Assembly (NCBI GenBank): GCA_963675655.1
Contig: OY776489.1
Location: forward strand, 1,240,001-1,304,000
Reading direction: 5' to 3'
Length of the DNA: 64,000 nt
DNA from: CAXXOK01 sp963675655
Lineage (GTDB): Bacteria > Bacillota > Clostridia > Christensenellales > Aristaeellaceae
Shown here: one piece after another, positions 28,278 to 37,331 of the stretch
How positions within the stretch are numbered: the stretch's first letter is position 1
How the letters are laid out: the number at the start of each line of letters is the position of its first letter
Notes under the pieces: model-generated
Database searches by the model: none
Seen by the model: the letters and a program-made list of their open reading frames with translations, nothing else
Told to the model about the DNA's origin: nothing
Program-made: the position numbers and the translations under genes

Positions 28278-29009
28278 ATGGAAGCTGTAACGCTGAATCT
28301 GCAAAAGCTGCCGCGGCATGTGGCCATTATCATGGATGGCAACGGCCGCTGGGCTAAAAAGAATAAAATTAAAGTCGCCATGGGGCACCGCGCGGGCACC
28401 GAAGCCCTGCGGGAGATTATCCGCAGCAGCAGCGACATTGGCATTGAGGCGCTTTCGCTGTACGCCTTTTCCACCGAAAACTGGGCCAGACCCCAGAGCG
28501 AGGTGGATGCGCTGATGAACCTGCTGCTTGAGTTTTTTAAAAGCGAGATCGACGAGCTGCACGAACGGAAGGTGCACATTGTGATTCTGGGCGAGAAAGA
28601 AACGTTGCCCCCCGCCCAGCGCCAAGCGCTGCGGGCGGCGGAAGAGCGCACGCAGCACAATACGGGGCTTAGGCTGAACATCGCCATCAATTACGGGGCG
28701 CGTGCCGAGCTTTCACGTGCGGCGCGGCTGCTGGCCCGCGAAGTGGCGGACGGGCTGCGCCTGCCCGAATCCATCGACGAGGATGCGATGGCCGAGCATT
28801 TATATACCGCGGGCGTGCCGGATGTGGATTTGCTCATCCGCACCAGCGGCGAAATGCGGCTGAGCAATTTTATGCTATGGCAATGCGCCTATGCCGAGTT
28901 TGTTTTTCCGGAAAAGCTATGGCCGGATTTTACTGTAAAAGATTATCACGCCTGCATTGCGCAGTTCCAAAACCGCTCCCGCCGCTATGGCGGCCGCAGC
29001 GAGGAATAA
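28278..29009 (+). CDS. uppS: Undecaprenyl diphosphate synthase
   Basis: cis-Prenyltransferase that makes the C55 lipid carrier for cell-wall synthesis; 243 residues. Motifs: HVAIIMDGNGRWAKK (catalytic Asp), GHRAGTEALREII, LYAFSTENWARP, LRLNIAINYGARAEL, and PDVDLLIRTSGEMRLSNFMLWQCAYAEFVF. Preceded by GGGGAGG. First of the uppS-cdsA pair. Confidence 0.97.
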   Translation: MEAVTLNLQKLPRHVAIIMDGNGRWAKKNKIKVAMGHRAGTEALREIIRSSSDIGIEALSLYAFSTENWARPQSEVDALMNLLLEFFKSEIDELHERKVHIVILGEKETLPPAQRQALRAAEERTQHNTGLRLNIAINYGARAELSRAARLLAREVADGLRLPESIDEDAMAEHLYTAGVPDVDLLIRTSGEMRLSNFMLWQCAYAEFVFPEKLWPDFTVKDYHACIAQFQNRSRRYGGRSEE

Positions 29010-29057
29010 CCCCGGCGTGTAAAGCAGCCGCATAGGCGGGAAAAGAAAGGGTATTTT

Positions 29058-29882
29058 ATGACGAAGCGAATCGTTACCGGGATATTGCTGCTCCTGTTCG
29101 TGGGGGTTGTGCTGTATCTGGGCGGCTGGTTTTTTGCAGCCGCGGCATTCATCGCCATTTCCCTGTGTATTTTTGAGGAGCTGCGCGCCCTGCGCCAGCA
29201 CGGGCATCACCCTGTGGGCTGGACCAGCTATGTGGCGCTGGGCGTAAGCGTACCGCTGATGATGTATTACAGCAGCGTGGTGATTATCCCCACGCTGACG
29301 ATCATCTTTTTCTGCATTCTGCTGCAAATTATGCGGCGGGGGGACCCGACCCTTATGGATGTGATGGTCAGCGCTTTACCGATGCTTTCGCTGGTGCTGC
29401 CCGGTATGTGCCTGTTTGGCATATTGGATACGTCCCTACGGCGTATGCAGGCTATGCTCTTAACGCTGGTATTCGCCATTGCCGTGGGCGGGGACACCTT
29501 CGCCCTGTTTACCGGCACCTGGATCGGCGGCAAAAAGCTGTGCCCGCACATCAGCCCCCACAAAACGGTGGCAGGCGCCATCGGCGGGCTGGTTGGCAGT
29601 ATGCTGCTGGCGTGGCTGGTGGGCTTCGGGTTTGCCAGCGTCTTGCCGACGCAGGCGTTTCCCCCCATGTGGGCGAATATTCTGGTTGGCTTTGTTGGCG
29701 GCGTAGCCGCGCAGATGGGCGACCTGTTTGCCAGTATGGTCAAGCGGCATTGCGGCATCAAGGATTTCGGCCATCTATTCCCCGGCCACGGCGGCATGCT
29801 GGACCGGATGGACAGCATCCTGTTTTCCGCGATCATCGTATACAGCTACCGCGTCATCATCATGGCATTTATACCTGTGTGA
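29058..29882 (+). CDS. cdsA: Phosphatidate cytidylyltransferase
   Basis: Membrane enzyme making CDP-diacylglycerol from phosphatidate and CTP; 274 residues, about seven helices. The CDS signature is near the C terminus: QMGDLFASMVKRHCGIKDFGHLFPGHGGMLDRMDSILFSA. Follows uppS by 48 bp. dxr, rseP and ispG, which usually follow, are missing; instead the stop codon lies at the beginning of a repeat region. Confidence 0.96.
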   Translation: MTKRIVTGILLLLFVGVVLYLGGWFFAAAAFIAISLCIFEELRALRQHGHHPVGWTSYVALGVSVPLMMYYSSVVIIPTLTIIFFCILLQIMRRGDPTLMDVMVSALPMLSLVLPGMCLFGILDTSLRRMQAMLLTLVFAIAVGGDTFALFTGTWIGGKKLCPHISPHKTVAGAIGGLVGSMLLAWLVGFGFASVLPTQAFPPMWANILVGFVGGVAAQMGDLFASMVKRHCGIKDFGHLFPGHGGMLDRMDSILFSAIIVYSYRVIIMAFIPV

Positions 29883-30040
29883 AAATAGCGGCGTCGCCCG
29901 CACGGTGCAGCGGCATCTTTTCCGCCGGCTTATGTGGCTCTCGCCCTCGAAATAGCTTGTGTGAAAATGGCGGCGTCGCCCGCACGGTGCAGCGGCATCT
30001 TTTCCACCAGCTTATGTGGCTCTCGCCCTCGAAATAGCGC
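29879..30040. repeat. Two tandem 82-bp units at the cdsA stop
   Basis: GTGAAAATRGCGGCGTCGCC at 29879 and 29961. The first copy contains the cdsA stop codon. The copies differ at only a few bases. Confidence 0.9.
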
Positions 30041-30044
30041 TGCT

Positions 30045-30720
30045 ATTCCTTCGGGCTCCATCCGCACAATCCGGCGAAAAATCTGCGCGCCGCCCCCGCG
30101 CGTTCGCCACCGTCATTTCCCCACGTTGAACAGAGAGAGTTGTTTTTGATTTCTTTGTTAGATGAATATTAGAGATGGGCTATCTGTGTGATGCAGATGG
30201 CTTTTTCAATAATATTGGGTAAAGTTGCCTTGTCTCACAAAGATTTTACGGCAGGAATCCTCTTAAGTAGCACGCTTCGACATGCGTCATAGCGTAAGCC
30301 GATAGGGATTAAAAAATTTGCGCGCCGCCCCTGCACGTTCGCCGCCGCCATTTTCCCACGATGAACGGAGAGAGTTGTTTTTGGTTTCTTTGTCAGATGA
30401 ATATTGGAGGGGCTATCTGAATGATACGGGTAGCTTTTTCTTTTGGGGTTGGGGAGGGGTGACTTGCTTCACAAAGATTTTACGCAGGAATCCTCTTTAG
30501 TAGCACGCTTCGACATGCGTCATAGCGTAAGTCGATAGGGCTTGAAAAATCTGCGCGCCGCCCCGCGCGTTTGTCACCGCCATTTCCCCACGACGAACGG
30601 AGAGAGTTGTTTTTGATTTCTTTGTCAGATGAATATTGGAGGGGCTATCTGTGTGATACGGATAGCTTTTTCTTTTAGGGGTGGGGAGTGTTGCCTTGCT
30701 TCACAAAGATTTTACGGTAA
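30045..30720. repeat. Three tandem 232-235-bp units with hairpins
   Basis: GAGAGAGTTGTTTTT recurs at 30133, 30368 and 30600. Every unit has a short stem before a T-run: GCTATCTG/CAGATGGC in the first (30179-30201), GCTATC with GGGTAGC in the second, GCTATC/GATAGC in the third. Units also share GCTTCGACATGCGTCATAGC. No gene is supported in 29883-30820. Confidence 0.9.
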
Positions 30721-30820
30721 GAAAATGACGCAGTATGTTGGCGGTTTCGTGCGGCGGGCGTAACCACGTGGCGCGATAAGGCTTGCAAACCCTGCGTTTT
30801 CTTACATTTATGCTCCGGGG

Positions 30821-30849
30821 TTGACAACTTCCCGGAATTTTGTTATTCT
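30821..30849 (+). promoter_or_regulatory. Promoter of the methionine operon
   Basis: Perfect TTGACA (30821-30826), 17-bp spacer, TATTCT (30844-30849). Transcription would begin near 30856, about 25 bp before the leader ORF. Confidence 0.85.
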
Positions 30850-30883
30850 AACCCAAACCCACTGAGGAAAGCGAGGGATGACC

Positions 30884-30952
30884 ATGATCGTAACGATGGA
30901 CATGCGAATGTTTGGCGTTCTCATTTGTCGCCCCGATAGCGGTCGTGGGTGA
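30884..30952 (+). CDS. Methionine-codon-rich leader peptide
   Basis: 22 residues, beginning MIVTMDMRMFGV and ending CRPDSGRG: four Met codons in the first nine positions. A GAGGG site 6 bp upstream fits this ATG; starting at the ATG at 30878 would add MT- and a fifth Met. It lies between the operon promoter and an intrinsic terminator. The arrangement is that of leader peptides whose translation senses charged tRNA. I know of no described family for it and infer the function from layout only. Confidence 0.65.
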   Translation: MIVTMDMRMFGVLICRPDSGRG

Positions 30953-30968
30953 ACGCTTTTGCGTTCGC
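30914..30968 (+). promoter_or_regulatory. Alternative hairpins of the methionine leader
   Basis: Segment 1 GCGTTC (30915-30920), just behind the Met codons, can pair with segment 2 GAACGC (30951-30956), which overlaps the leader stop codon. Segment 2 can instead pair with segment 3 GCGTTC (30961-30966) across a TTTT loop. The two pairings exclude each other. A ribosome stalled on the Met codons would cover segment 1. Confidence 0.55.
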
Positions 30969-30983
30969 ATAAATTGCGCCTAG

Positions 30984-31017
30984 CAAGCCCTCCCGCCACG
31001 GGACGGGCTTGTTTTTT
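30984..31017 (+). terminator. Attenuator terminator before metY
   Basis: Stem CAAGCCC-TCCCG / CGGGA-C-GGGCTTG with loop CCA and one bulged C, followed by TTTTTT, ending 33 bp before metY. Being inside the 5' leader of the operon, it should act as an attenuator. Confidence 0.85.
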
Positions 31018-31049
31018 CGCGTTTCGGCAAAGAAAGGGGAGCATGATCT

Positions 31050-32327
31050 ATGGAAAAACCATCCTATGGCTTTGATACGCTGCAGCTGCACGCGGGGCAG
31101 ACCCCCGATGCGCAAACCCATTCACGGGCGGTGCCGATTTACCAAACCACCAGCTACTGCTACCCCGACGCCCAAGCGGCGGCGGATGTGTTTTCCGGTA
31201 CGGCGGACGGCTTTACCTATACCCGTATCGAAAATCCGACCGTGAGCGTTTTAGAAGAGCGCGTTTGCGCGCTGGAGGGCGGCGCGGCTTGCGTTGCGTT
31301 TGCCAGCGGCATGGCGGCCATTTCTTCTATGGTGTTTGCGCTGTGCAACACGGGCGACCACATTGTGGCCATCAGCACGCTATACGGCGGTACGGTTACG
31401 CTGTTTGCCTCGCGTCTGCCGCAGGTGGCGAACATCAACACCACCTTTGTGGACCCGGACGATGTAGCCGCGCTGGAAGCGGCCATTCGCCCCAACACCA
31501 AGATGATCTATCTGGAAACCATCTGCAACCCCAACATCAACGTGCCGGATTTTGACGCCATCAAAGCCGTTGCCGTCGCCCACGGGCTGCCGCTGGTGCT
31601 AGATAATACGTTCGGTATGCCCCCCATTTTTGACGCGAAAGCGCACGGGGCGGATATTATCGTGCACAGCCTTAGCAAATACGCGGGCGGCCACGGTACC
31701 ACCATCGGCGGCGCCGTGGTGGATATGGGCACGTTCGATTTTCATAAGGAGCGTTTCAGCGCCCTTACCACGCCCGACGCGCAAAACGGCAATACGGTTT
31801 ATGCCGACCAGCCCGCGCCCATTGCGACGCGCCTGCGGCTGCAAACCATCCGCGAGTTTGGCGCGTGCTTAAGCCCCATGAGTGCGTTCCTGTTTTTGCA
31901 GGGGCTGGAAACGCTGAGCCTGCGCATTGCAAGGCACTGCGATAATGCCCGCAAGGTTGCCGCGTTCTTGGAAAAGCACCCCAAAGTGGCCTATGTGCAC
32001 TACCCCACGCTGGAAAACGATCCCTATCATGCGCGGCAGCGTAAATACCTGCCAAACGGCGCGGGCGCGATTATGAGCTTTGGCGTTAAAGGCGGGGTGG
32101 AAGCCGGGCGGCGCTTTATCGACGGTCTTTCGCTGTTCAGCCTGCTGGCGAACGTGGCGGACGCCAAGTCGCTGGTGATTCATCCGGCGAGCACCACCCA
32201 TGGCCAGATGGACGAAGCGCAGCTGCAAGCCGCGGGCGTAAAGCCCGAGCTGGTGCGCCTGAGCATCGGGCTGGAAGACGTAAACGATTTGATCGCCGAC
32301 CTTGAAAAAGGTCTCAGCCGTGTATAA
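31050..32327 (+). CDS. metY: O-acetylhomoserine sulfhydrylase (MetY) / Cys-Met PLP enzyme
   Basis: 425 residues, PLP-dependent gamma-replacement enzyme. It condenses O-acetylhomoserine with sulfide to homocysteine. Motifs: PIYQTTSYCY, FTYTRIENPTVSVLEERV, FASGMAAISSMVF, YLETICNPNINVPDF, the PLP lysine in VHSLSKYAGGHGTTIGG, and ANVADAKSLVIHPASTTHGQM. Length near 425 with this C-terminal pattern favours MetY over cystathionine gamma-synthase (about 380). First gene of the met operon; preceded by AAGGGGAGC. Confidence 0.92.
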   Translation: MEKPSYGFDTLQLHAGQTPDAQTHSRAVPIYQTTSYCYPDAQAAADVFSGTADGFTYTRIENPTVSVLEERVCALEGGAACVAFASGMAAISSMVFALCNTGDHIVAISTLYGGTVTLFASRLPQVANINTTFVDPDDVAALEAAIRPNTKMIYLETICNPNINVPDFDAIKAVAVAHGLPLVLDNTFGMPPIFDAKAHGADIIVHSLSKYAGGHGTTIGGAVVDMGTFDFHKERFSALTTPDAQNGNTVYADQPAPIATRLRLQTIREFGACLSPMSAFLFLQGLETLSLRIARHCDNARKVAAFLEKHPKVAYVHYPTLENDPYHARQRKYLPNGAGAIMSFGVKGGVEAGRRFIDGLSLFSLLANVADAKSLVIHPASTTHGQMDEAQLQAAGVKPELVRLSIGLEDVNDLIADLEKGLSRV

Positions 32328-32478
32328 ATAACAGCGCCGCCGCCCGCACGGGTTACCGTATGGGCGGCGGCTGGCGCACGGCGCGCAAAAGAAGCGCGCC
32401 GAAAACCACAGGGAAAGCAAAGAACAATGGCGTTCTTTGGCCGTGCCGCAGGGTGCGGAAGAAAAAGGAGGGTTATAC

Positions 32479-33441
32479 ATGCCGGTAAAAATCCCAGACG
32501 CGCTGCCGGCAACGCGCGTACTGACCGAAGAAAATGTATTTGTGATGACCGAGAAACGATCGCAGATGCAGGACATCCGTCCTTTGCGCATCGCCATCGT
32601 CAACCTCATGCCCACCAAGGAGAAAACCGAGACCCAGCTATTGCGCCTTATTTCCAACTCGCCTTTGCAGGTGGAAATTACGCTGCTGCGCACGGGCACC
32701 TACGAGGGCACGCATGTTTCCTCGGACTATCTGGATACGTTCTACCGCACGCTGGAGGATGTACAGGACGAGTTTTTTGACGGCGTGATTATCACGGGCG
32801 CACCGGTGGAACGGCTGGATTTTAACGACGTACTGTATTGGGATGAGCTGACCCGGATTATGGACTGGACGGACCGACGCGCTTTCAGCACGCTGCACAT
32901 CTGCTGGGCGGCGCAGGCGGGGCTTTACTACCATTACGGCATCAACAAATACCCGCTGGAGAAAAAACTGTTCGGCATTTACGATACCAACCTCACCGAT
33001 CGACGGGATCGCCTGCTATGCGGCTTTGACGATATTTTTACCGTCCCCATGAGCCGCCATACCGCGCTGGATGAAGCGGCGCTTGCCAAGTGCGATGATC
33101 TGATCGTGCTGGCGACCTCCCCCGAAACCGGAGCCGCACTGCTGCGCAGCCGCGACGGGCGGCGCGTGTTTGCCACCGGCCACAGTGAGTATGACCGCGA
33201 TTCGCTCGCCCACGAGTATTACCGCGACGTGCAAAAGGGCATGCAGATCGACCTGCCGGAGCATTATTTTCCGCAGGACAATCCCGATTTGGCCCCGCCC
33301 CTGCGCTGGCATGCGCACGCCGGGTTGCTGTTTGCCAACTGGCTGAACTATTTCGTATACCAGGAGACGCCTTTTGAGCTGTCCAAGGGGCTGAGCCCGC
33401 TGGATACCCATGGCGTTTGCCGCGTGCCGGGCGCAAAATAA
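32479..33441 (+). CDS. metA: Homoserine O-acetyltransferase (MetA family)
   Basis: 320 residues. Catalytic Cys142 is in HICWAAQ; His and Glu are in ATGHSEYD. Residue 111 is Glu (ITGAPVERLDF), the residue known in this family to select acetyl-CoA, where Gly gives succinyl-CoA. The product O-acetylhomoserine is the substrate of the preceding MetY. Start 32479 follows AAAGGAGGG. The 151-bp gap behind metY has a GC-rich hairpin (GCCGCCGCCC / GGGCGGCGGC) without a T-run, perhaps an mRNA-stabilising or processing site. Confidence 0.94.
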   Translation: MPVKIPDALPATRVLTEENVFVMTEKRSQMQDIRPLRIAIVNLMPTKEKTETQLLRLISNSPLQVEITLLRTGTYEGTHVSSDYLDTFYRTLEDVQDEFFDGVIITGAPVERLDFNDVLYWDELTRIMDWTDRRAFSTLHICWAAQAGLYYHYGINKYPLEKKLFGIYDTNLTDRRDRLLCGFDDIFTVPMSRHTALDEAALAKCDDLIVLATSPETGAALLRSRDGRRVFATGHSEYDRDSLAHEYYRDVQKGMQIDLPEHYFPQDNPDLAPPLRWHAHAGLLFANWLNYFVYQETPFELSKGLSPLDTHGVCRVPGAK

Positions 33442-33495
33442 CGGCAGCCTCATCAACATAGAAAAAAGGTGTAGTAAAAAAGGAGCGTATTCACG

Positions 33496-34362
33496 ATGAA
33501 ATTTGTCGATCTGTTTTCCAAACCGGGCGTACACATCAGCTGCGAGGTATTTCCGCCCAAGGAGTTCGCCCGCGTGGAGGAAGCCAAAGCGGTGGTACGG
33601 CAGATCGCTGCGCTCAAACCTATGTACATCAGCGTTACCTACGGCGCGGCGGGCAATACCCCGCAGTTTACTCGTGAAATGGCCGAAACCGTGCAGGACG
33701 CGGGCGTACCCGCGCTTGCGCACCTCACGTGCATTAACGACAACGTATCCAAAATTGAAACGGTGCTGGATAAGCTGGAGGAAGCGGGCGTAAGAAACGT
33801 GCTCGCGCTGCGCGGCGATATCCCCGAGGGCGCGGCCTTCCCCACCGGCGACCATTTTGAGCATGCCGCGGAGCTGGTTTCGTTTGTCAACCGCCGCGGC
33901 GGGTTTTGCGTGGGCGCGGCTTGCTACCCCGAGGGGCACCCCGAGGCGGCGAACCGCGCCGAGGATTTGCACTATTTAAAAGCCAAGGTGGATGCGGGCG
34001 TCAACTTTTTAACTACGCAAATGTTTTTTGACAACGCTACGCTGTACAACTTTATGTACCGGGCGCTGAAGGCGGGCATTAACGTGCCGATTACCGCGGG
34101 CATTATGCCGGTGGTGAACGCAAAGCAGATACAGCGCATCGCCACGCTTTCCGGGGCGACGCTGCCGCCGCGCTTCTGGTCCATCGTCGATCACTTCGGG
34201 GACGATCCCGCTTCCATGCGGCAGGCTGGCGTGGCGTACGCGACCGAGCAGATTATTGATTTGATCGCCAACGGCGTTAACAATATCCACCTGTACACCA
34301 TGAACCGTGTGGATGTGGCGCGGGATGTGTTTAACAACCTGGGCGCGATCATTGGGCGCTAA
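33496..34362 (+). CDS. metF: Methylenetetrahydrofolate reductase
   Basis: 288 residues, TIM-barrel flavoprotein that makes 5-methyltetrahydrofolate for methionine synthase. Motifs: ISCEVFPPK, ISVTYGAAG, ALAHLTCINDNVSKIETVLDKLEEAGVRNVLALRGDIP, VDAGVNFLTTQMFFDNATLYNF and PITAGIMPVVNAKQI. Placed 54 bp after metA and 48 bp before metH, so all four act as one pathway. Preceded by AAAAAGGAGCG. Confidence 0.96.
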   Translation: MKFVDLFSKPGVHISCEVFPPKEFARVEEAKAVVRQIAALKPMYISVTYGAAGNTPQFTREMAETVQDAGVPALAHLTCINDNVSKIETVLDKLEEAGVRNVLALRGDIPEGAAFPTGDHFEHAAELVSFVNRRGGFCVGAACYPEGHPEAANRAEDLHYLKAKVDAGVNFLTTQMFFDNATLYNFMYRALKAGINVPITAGIMPVVNAKQIQRIATLSGATLPPRFWSIVDHFGDDPASMRQAGVAYATEQIIDLIANGVNNIHLYTMNRVDVARDVFNNLGAIIGR

Positions 34363-34410
34363 GCACAGCAAAAAAGTAGGTATGGCAAAGCGGGAAGGAG
34401 CGGCAACCCT

Positions 34411-37005
34411 ATGAATGCATTTCTGAATTTATTTTCCCACAAGCGGGTGTATTTTGACGGCTCCATGGGCACGCGTCTGCAGGCGTTGGGGCTGATGGGC
34501 GGGGAAAAACCGGAAAACTGGAACCTTTCCCATCCGGAAGCGGTAAAAAGCGTGTATGTAAGCTACCTGCGCGCAGGCACCGATATGGTGACGGCCAATA
34601 CCTTCGGCGCCAATCCCCTGCACTTCCCCGATACCTGGGCGCAGGTTATGCGCGCGGGCATTACGCTGGCGAAGGAAGCGGTGGCCGAAACCGGCAGCAG
34701 CGCGATCATCGGTATGGATGCGGGCAGTATCGGCCAGCTGCTAAAGCCGCTGGGCGAGATGGAGTTTGAGGATGCCGTTGCCATCTACCGCGAAATGGCG
34801 CTGGTGGGGATTGCCGAAGGCTGCGGCCTTTTGCTGGCCGAAACCATGACCGACCTGCGCGAGGTAAAGGCGGCGGTGCTGGGCTACCGCGAGGCGAAGG
34901 AGCAAACGGGCAGCGATGTGCCCGTGCTGGTCAGCCTGAGCTTTGACGTATCCGGACGGCTGCTAACAGGCGCGGACATCGAGGGCGTTTGTGCGCTGCT
35001 CACCAGCATGGAGGGTGTGGATATACTGGGCATGAACTGTGGGCGCGAACCCGCGGCACTCTTGCCCAACTTAAAACGGATGCTGGCCTGCGCCGGGAAC
35101 CTGCCGGTGCTGTTTATGCCCAATGCCAGCGTGCCGACCATCGTGGATGGCAAAACGGTGTTTGCCACCAAAGCAGCCGAGTTTGCCGCCGATATGCAAA
35201 AGGCGGCGGAGCTGGGCGCACGGGCGCTGGGCGGCTGCTGCGGCACGACCGAAGAACACATTGCCGCGATGATAGCGCAAACGAAGGATCTGCCTTTGCC
35301 CGCGTTATCGCCTGTGGATGCAGATAACGGGCTTTTACCGGTACTTATTTCCGGGCGCAGCGAAACCGTTACGCTGGGGCACAAACCGCTGATCATCGGC
35401 GAGCGGCTCAACCCCACCGGGAAAAAGCGCATGAAACAGGCGCTGAAGGAAAACGACATCGATTACCTGCTGGGCGAAGCCACCGCGCAGATCGACGCGT
35501 TTGCCGATGTGCTGGATGTAAACGTCGGCTCCCCGGAGATTGACGAGGCGGCTATGCTGCCCGTGGTGACCGAGGCGGTGCAGGGCGTGGCGGGGCTGCC
35601 GCTGCAGCTGGATACCGCCGACCCCGCCGCGCTGGAAGCGGCGCTGCGCGTGTATGTGGGCAAGCCCATCATCAACAGCGTTAACGGCAAGGCCGCCGTG
35701 ATGGAGCAGGTGTTTCCGCTGGCGCGCAAGTATGGCGGCGCGCTGGTCGCGCTGGTGCTGGACGAGGACGGCATCCCCGAAACGGTGGAAGGGCGGCTGG
35801 CAATTGCCCGGCGCATACTTGCGCAGGCGGAGCGCTACGGCGTGCCCAAGCGGGATTTGCTTTTCGACGCGCTCACCATGACCGTCGCCACCGATCCCAA
35901 TGCCGCCCTGACCACGCTGGAAACCGTGCGCAGGCTGCACGAGGAACTGAAAGTAAAAACCGTGCTGGGCGTGAGCAACGTAAGCTTCGGCCTGCCCAGC
36001 CGCAGTGTGCTGACCGCCGCGTTTTTAAGCCTTGCGGTGGAGCGCGGGCTAAGCGCCGCGATCATCAATCCGCTGGATACGGCTGTGCGCGCCACGATCG
36101 ACGGCGCGTGGGCGGTAATGGGGCGTGACGATGGTTTTGCCAACTACTTAAAGCGCTATGCCGGCGAGCCAAAAACCGCCCAGCCGCAGGCCGCGCCGTC
36201 CGCCGATGCCGCCGCCGCGCGGGAAGCGATACGGGTGGCGGGCGAAGCCATCCGCAAGGCGGAAGCCGCGCTGCATATGGCTGTAAGCCCCGCGCCTGCG
36301 GGCGATGGCTGCGGCTGCTCCGTGTGCGCACCCACCGCGCCCAAAGCCGCGCAGCCTGCCCCGGCGGCTGTCCCGGCCGGGGATGCGCCGCTGTTTCAGG
36401 CGATTGTACGCGGGCTTGAAAAAGCGGCGGTGGAAGGCGCAAACACACTGATGGACGGCGGCGCGCAGCCGCTGACCGTGGTGGAGGACGGCGTAATCCC
36501 CGCGCTGGCGGAGGTAGGCGCGCGCTACGAGCGCGGCGAGTTCTTTTTGCCCCAGCTGATGCAAAGCGCTAACGCCGCCAAAAAAGCCATCGCTGCTGCA
36601 ACTGCGCGGATGCCGGAGAGCAAACCCTCGCCGGAGCGTACCGTGATGATGGCGACCGTGCACGGGGATGTGCACGACATCGGCAAAAACATCGTCGGCA
36701 CGCTGCTGAGCAGCTATGGCTTCGGCGTGATCGATCTGGGGCGCGATGTGCCGCCGGAAACGGTGCTCGCCGAGGCGAAAAAAGCGGGCGTGAAGCTGGT
36801 TGGCCTTTCTGCGCTGATGACCACCACCGTACCCGCCATGCGCAAAACCATCGAGCTTCTGCGCGCGGAGCTGCCGCAGGTCAACATTATGGTTGGCGGC
36901 GCGGTGCTTACCGAGGAACTAGCCAAGGATTTGGGGGCGGACGGCTACACCGCCGATGCAATGGGCGCGGTGCGCTATGCTAAGAACGTGCTGGACGGGA
37001 AATAG
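34411..37005 (+). CDS. metH: Cobalamin-dependent methionine synthase without reactivation domain
   Basis: 864 residues. Domains: homocysteine-binding barrel (~1-300, FDGSMGTRLQ and the zinc Cys pair GGCCGTT), pterin-binding barrel (~310-590, GERLNPTGKKRMKQAL), an Ala/Pro-rich linker (~590-660), B12 cap (~660-740), and cobalamin domain with axial His755 in VHGDVHDIGKNIV. The SAM-dependent reactivation domain of E. coli MetH is missing, as in many anaerobes. The linker contains an unusual CGCSVC cluster (Cys634, 636, 639). Transfers methyl from MetF's product to homocysteine. The AT-rich island begins right after. Confidence 0.95.
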   Translation: MNAFLNLFSHKRVYFDGSMGTRLQALGLMGGEKPENWNLSHPEAVKSVYVSYLRAGTDMVTANTFGANPLHFPDTWAQVMRAGITLAKEAVAETGSSAIIGMDAGSIGQLLKPLGEMEFEDAVAIYREMALVGIAEGCGLLLAETMTDLREVKAAVLGYREAKEQTGSDVPVLVSLSFDVSGRLLTGADIEGVCALLTSMEGVDILGMNCGREPAALLPNLKRMLACAGNLPVLFMPNASVPTIVDGKTVFATKAAEFAADMQKAAELGARALGGCCGTTEEHIAAMIAQTKDLPLPALSPVDADNGLLPVLISGRSETVTLGHKPLIIGERLNPTGKKRMKQALKENDIDYLLGEATAQIDAFADVLDVNVGSPEIDEAAMLPVVTEAVQGVAGLPLQLDTADPAALEAALRVYVGKPIINSVNGKAAVMEQVFPLARKYGGALVALVLDEDGIPETVEGRLAIARRILAQAERYGVPKRDLLFDALTMTVATDPNAALTTLETVRRLHEELKVKTVLGVSNVSFGLPSRSVLTAAFLSLAVERGLSAAIINPLDTAVRATIDGAWAVMGRDDGFANYLKRYAGEPKTAQPQAAPSADAAAAREAIRVAGEAIRKAEAALHMAVSPAPAGDGCGCSVCAPTAPKAAQPAPAAVPAGDAPLFQAIVRGLEKAAVEGANTLMDGGAQPLTVVEDGVIPALAEVGARYERGEFFLPQLMQSANAAKKAIAAATARMPESKPSPERTVMMATVHGDVHDIGKNIVGTLLSSYGFGVIDLGRDVPPETVLAEAKKAGVKLVGLSALMTTTVPAMRKTIELLRAELPQVNIMVGGAVLTEELAKDLGADGYTADAMGAVRYAKNVLDGK

Positions 37006-37123
37006 GATGGATTAAAACACCGGCGGACAATTCTGATCTAGGAATCAAGCCGGGCATATCTGGCGTTGCGGCCTCAGACGCGATATTCCACTCGGGGCTT
37101 GTGGGCTGTTTGTTGTATGCCAT
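36980..37123 (-). pseudogene. Short frame, possible truncated gene at the island edge
   Basis: 47-residue frame starting MAYNKQPTSPEWNIASEA, behind a very strong AAAGGAGG site. Its last codons run into the antisense of metH. This looks like the 5' end of a gene cut off when metH and the island were joined. I do not recognise a family. The region 37124-37331 is AT-rich and otherwise empty. Confidence 0.4.
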
Positions 37124-37331
37124 TCGGTTTTACCTCCTTTTTCGTGGTATGTAAAAAGATCAAATTACTCAGCTTGATCTCGTGAAAATGTTTCTCTCCT
37201 CTCTATGTGTTATTTCATATGAAAACACCGCACATAGTCTCATTTGTGCGGCGTTGTATTTTCTTGCTTTTTTGTTAGTATGATGTATAATTTTCAATAT
37301 ATATCCAACGTTTTTAGAGCGGAGTGATGGC

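Noticed and set aside
30850..31049. SAM riboswitch or T-box before metY
   Set aside because: None of the S-box blocks found before metK occur here, and no T-box bulge or specifier stem is seen.
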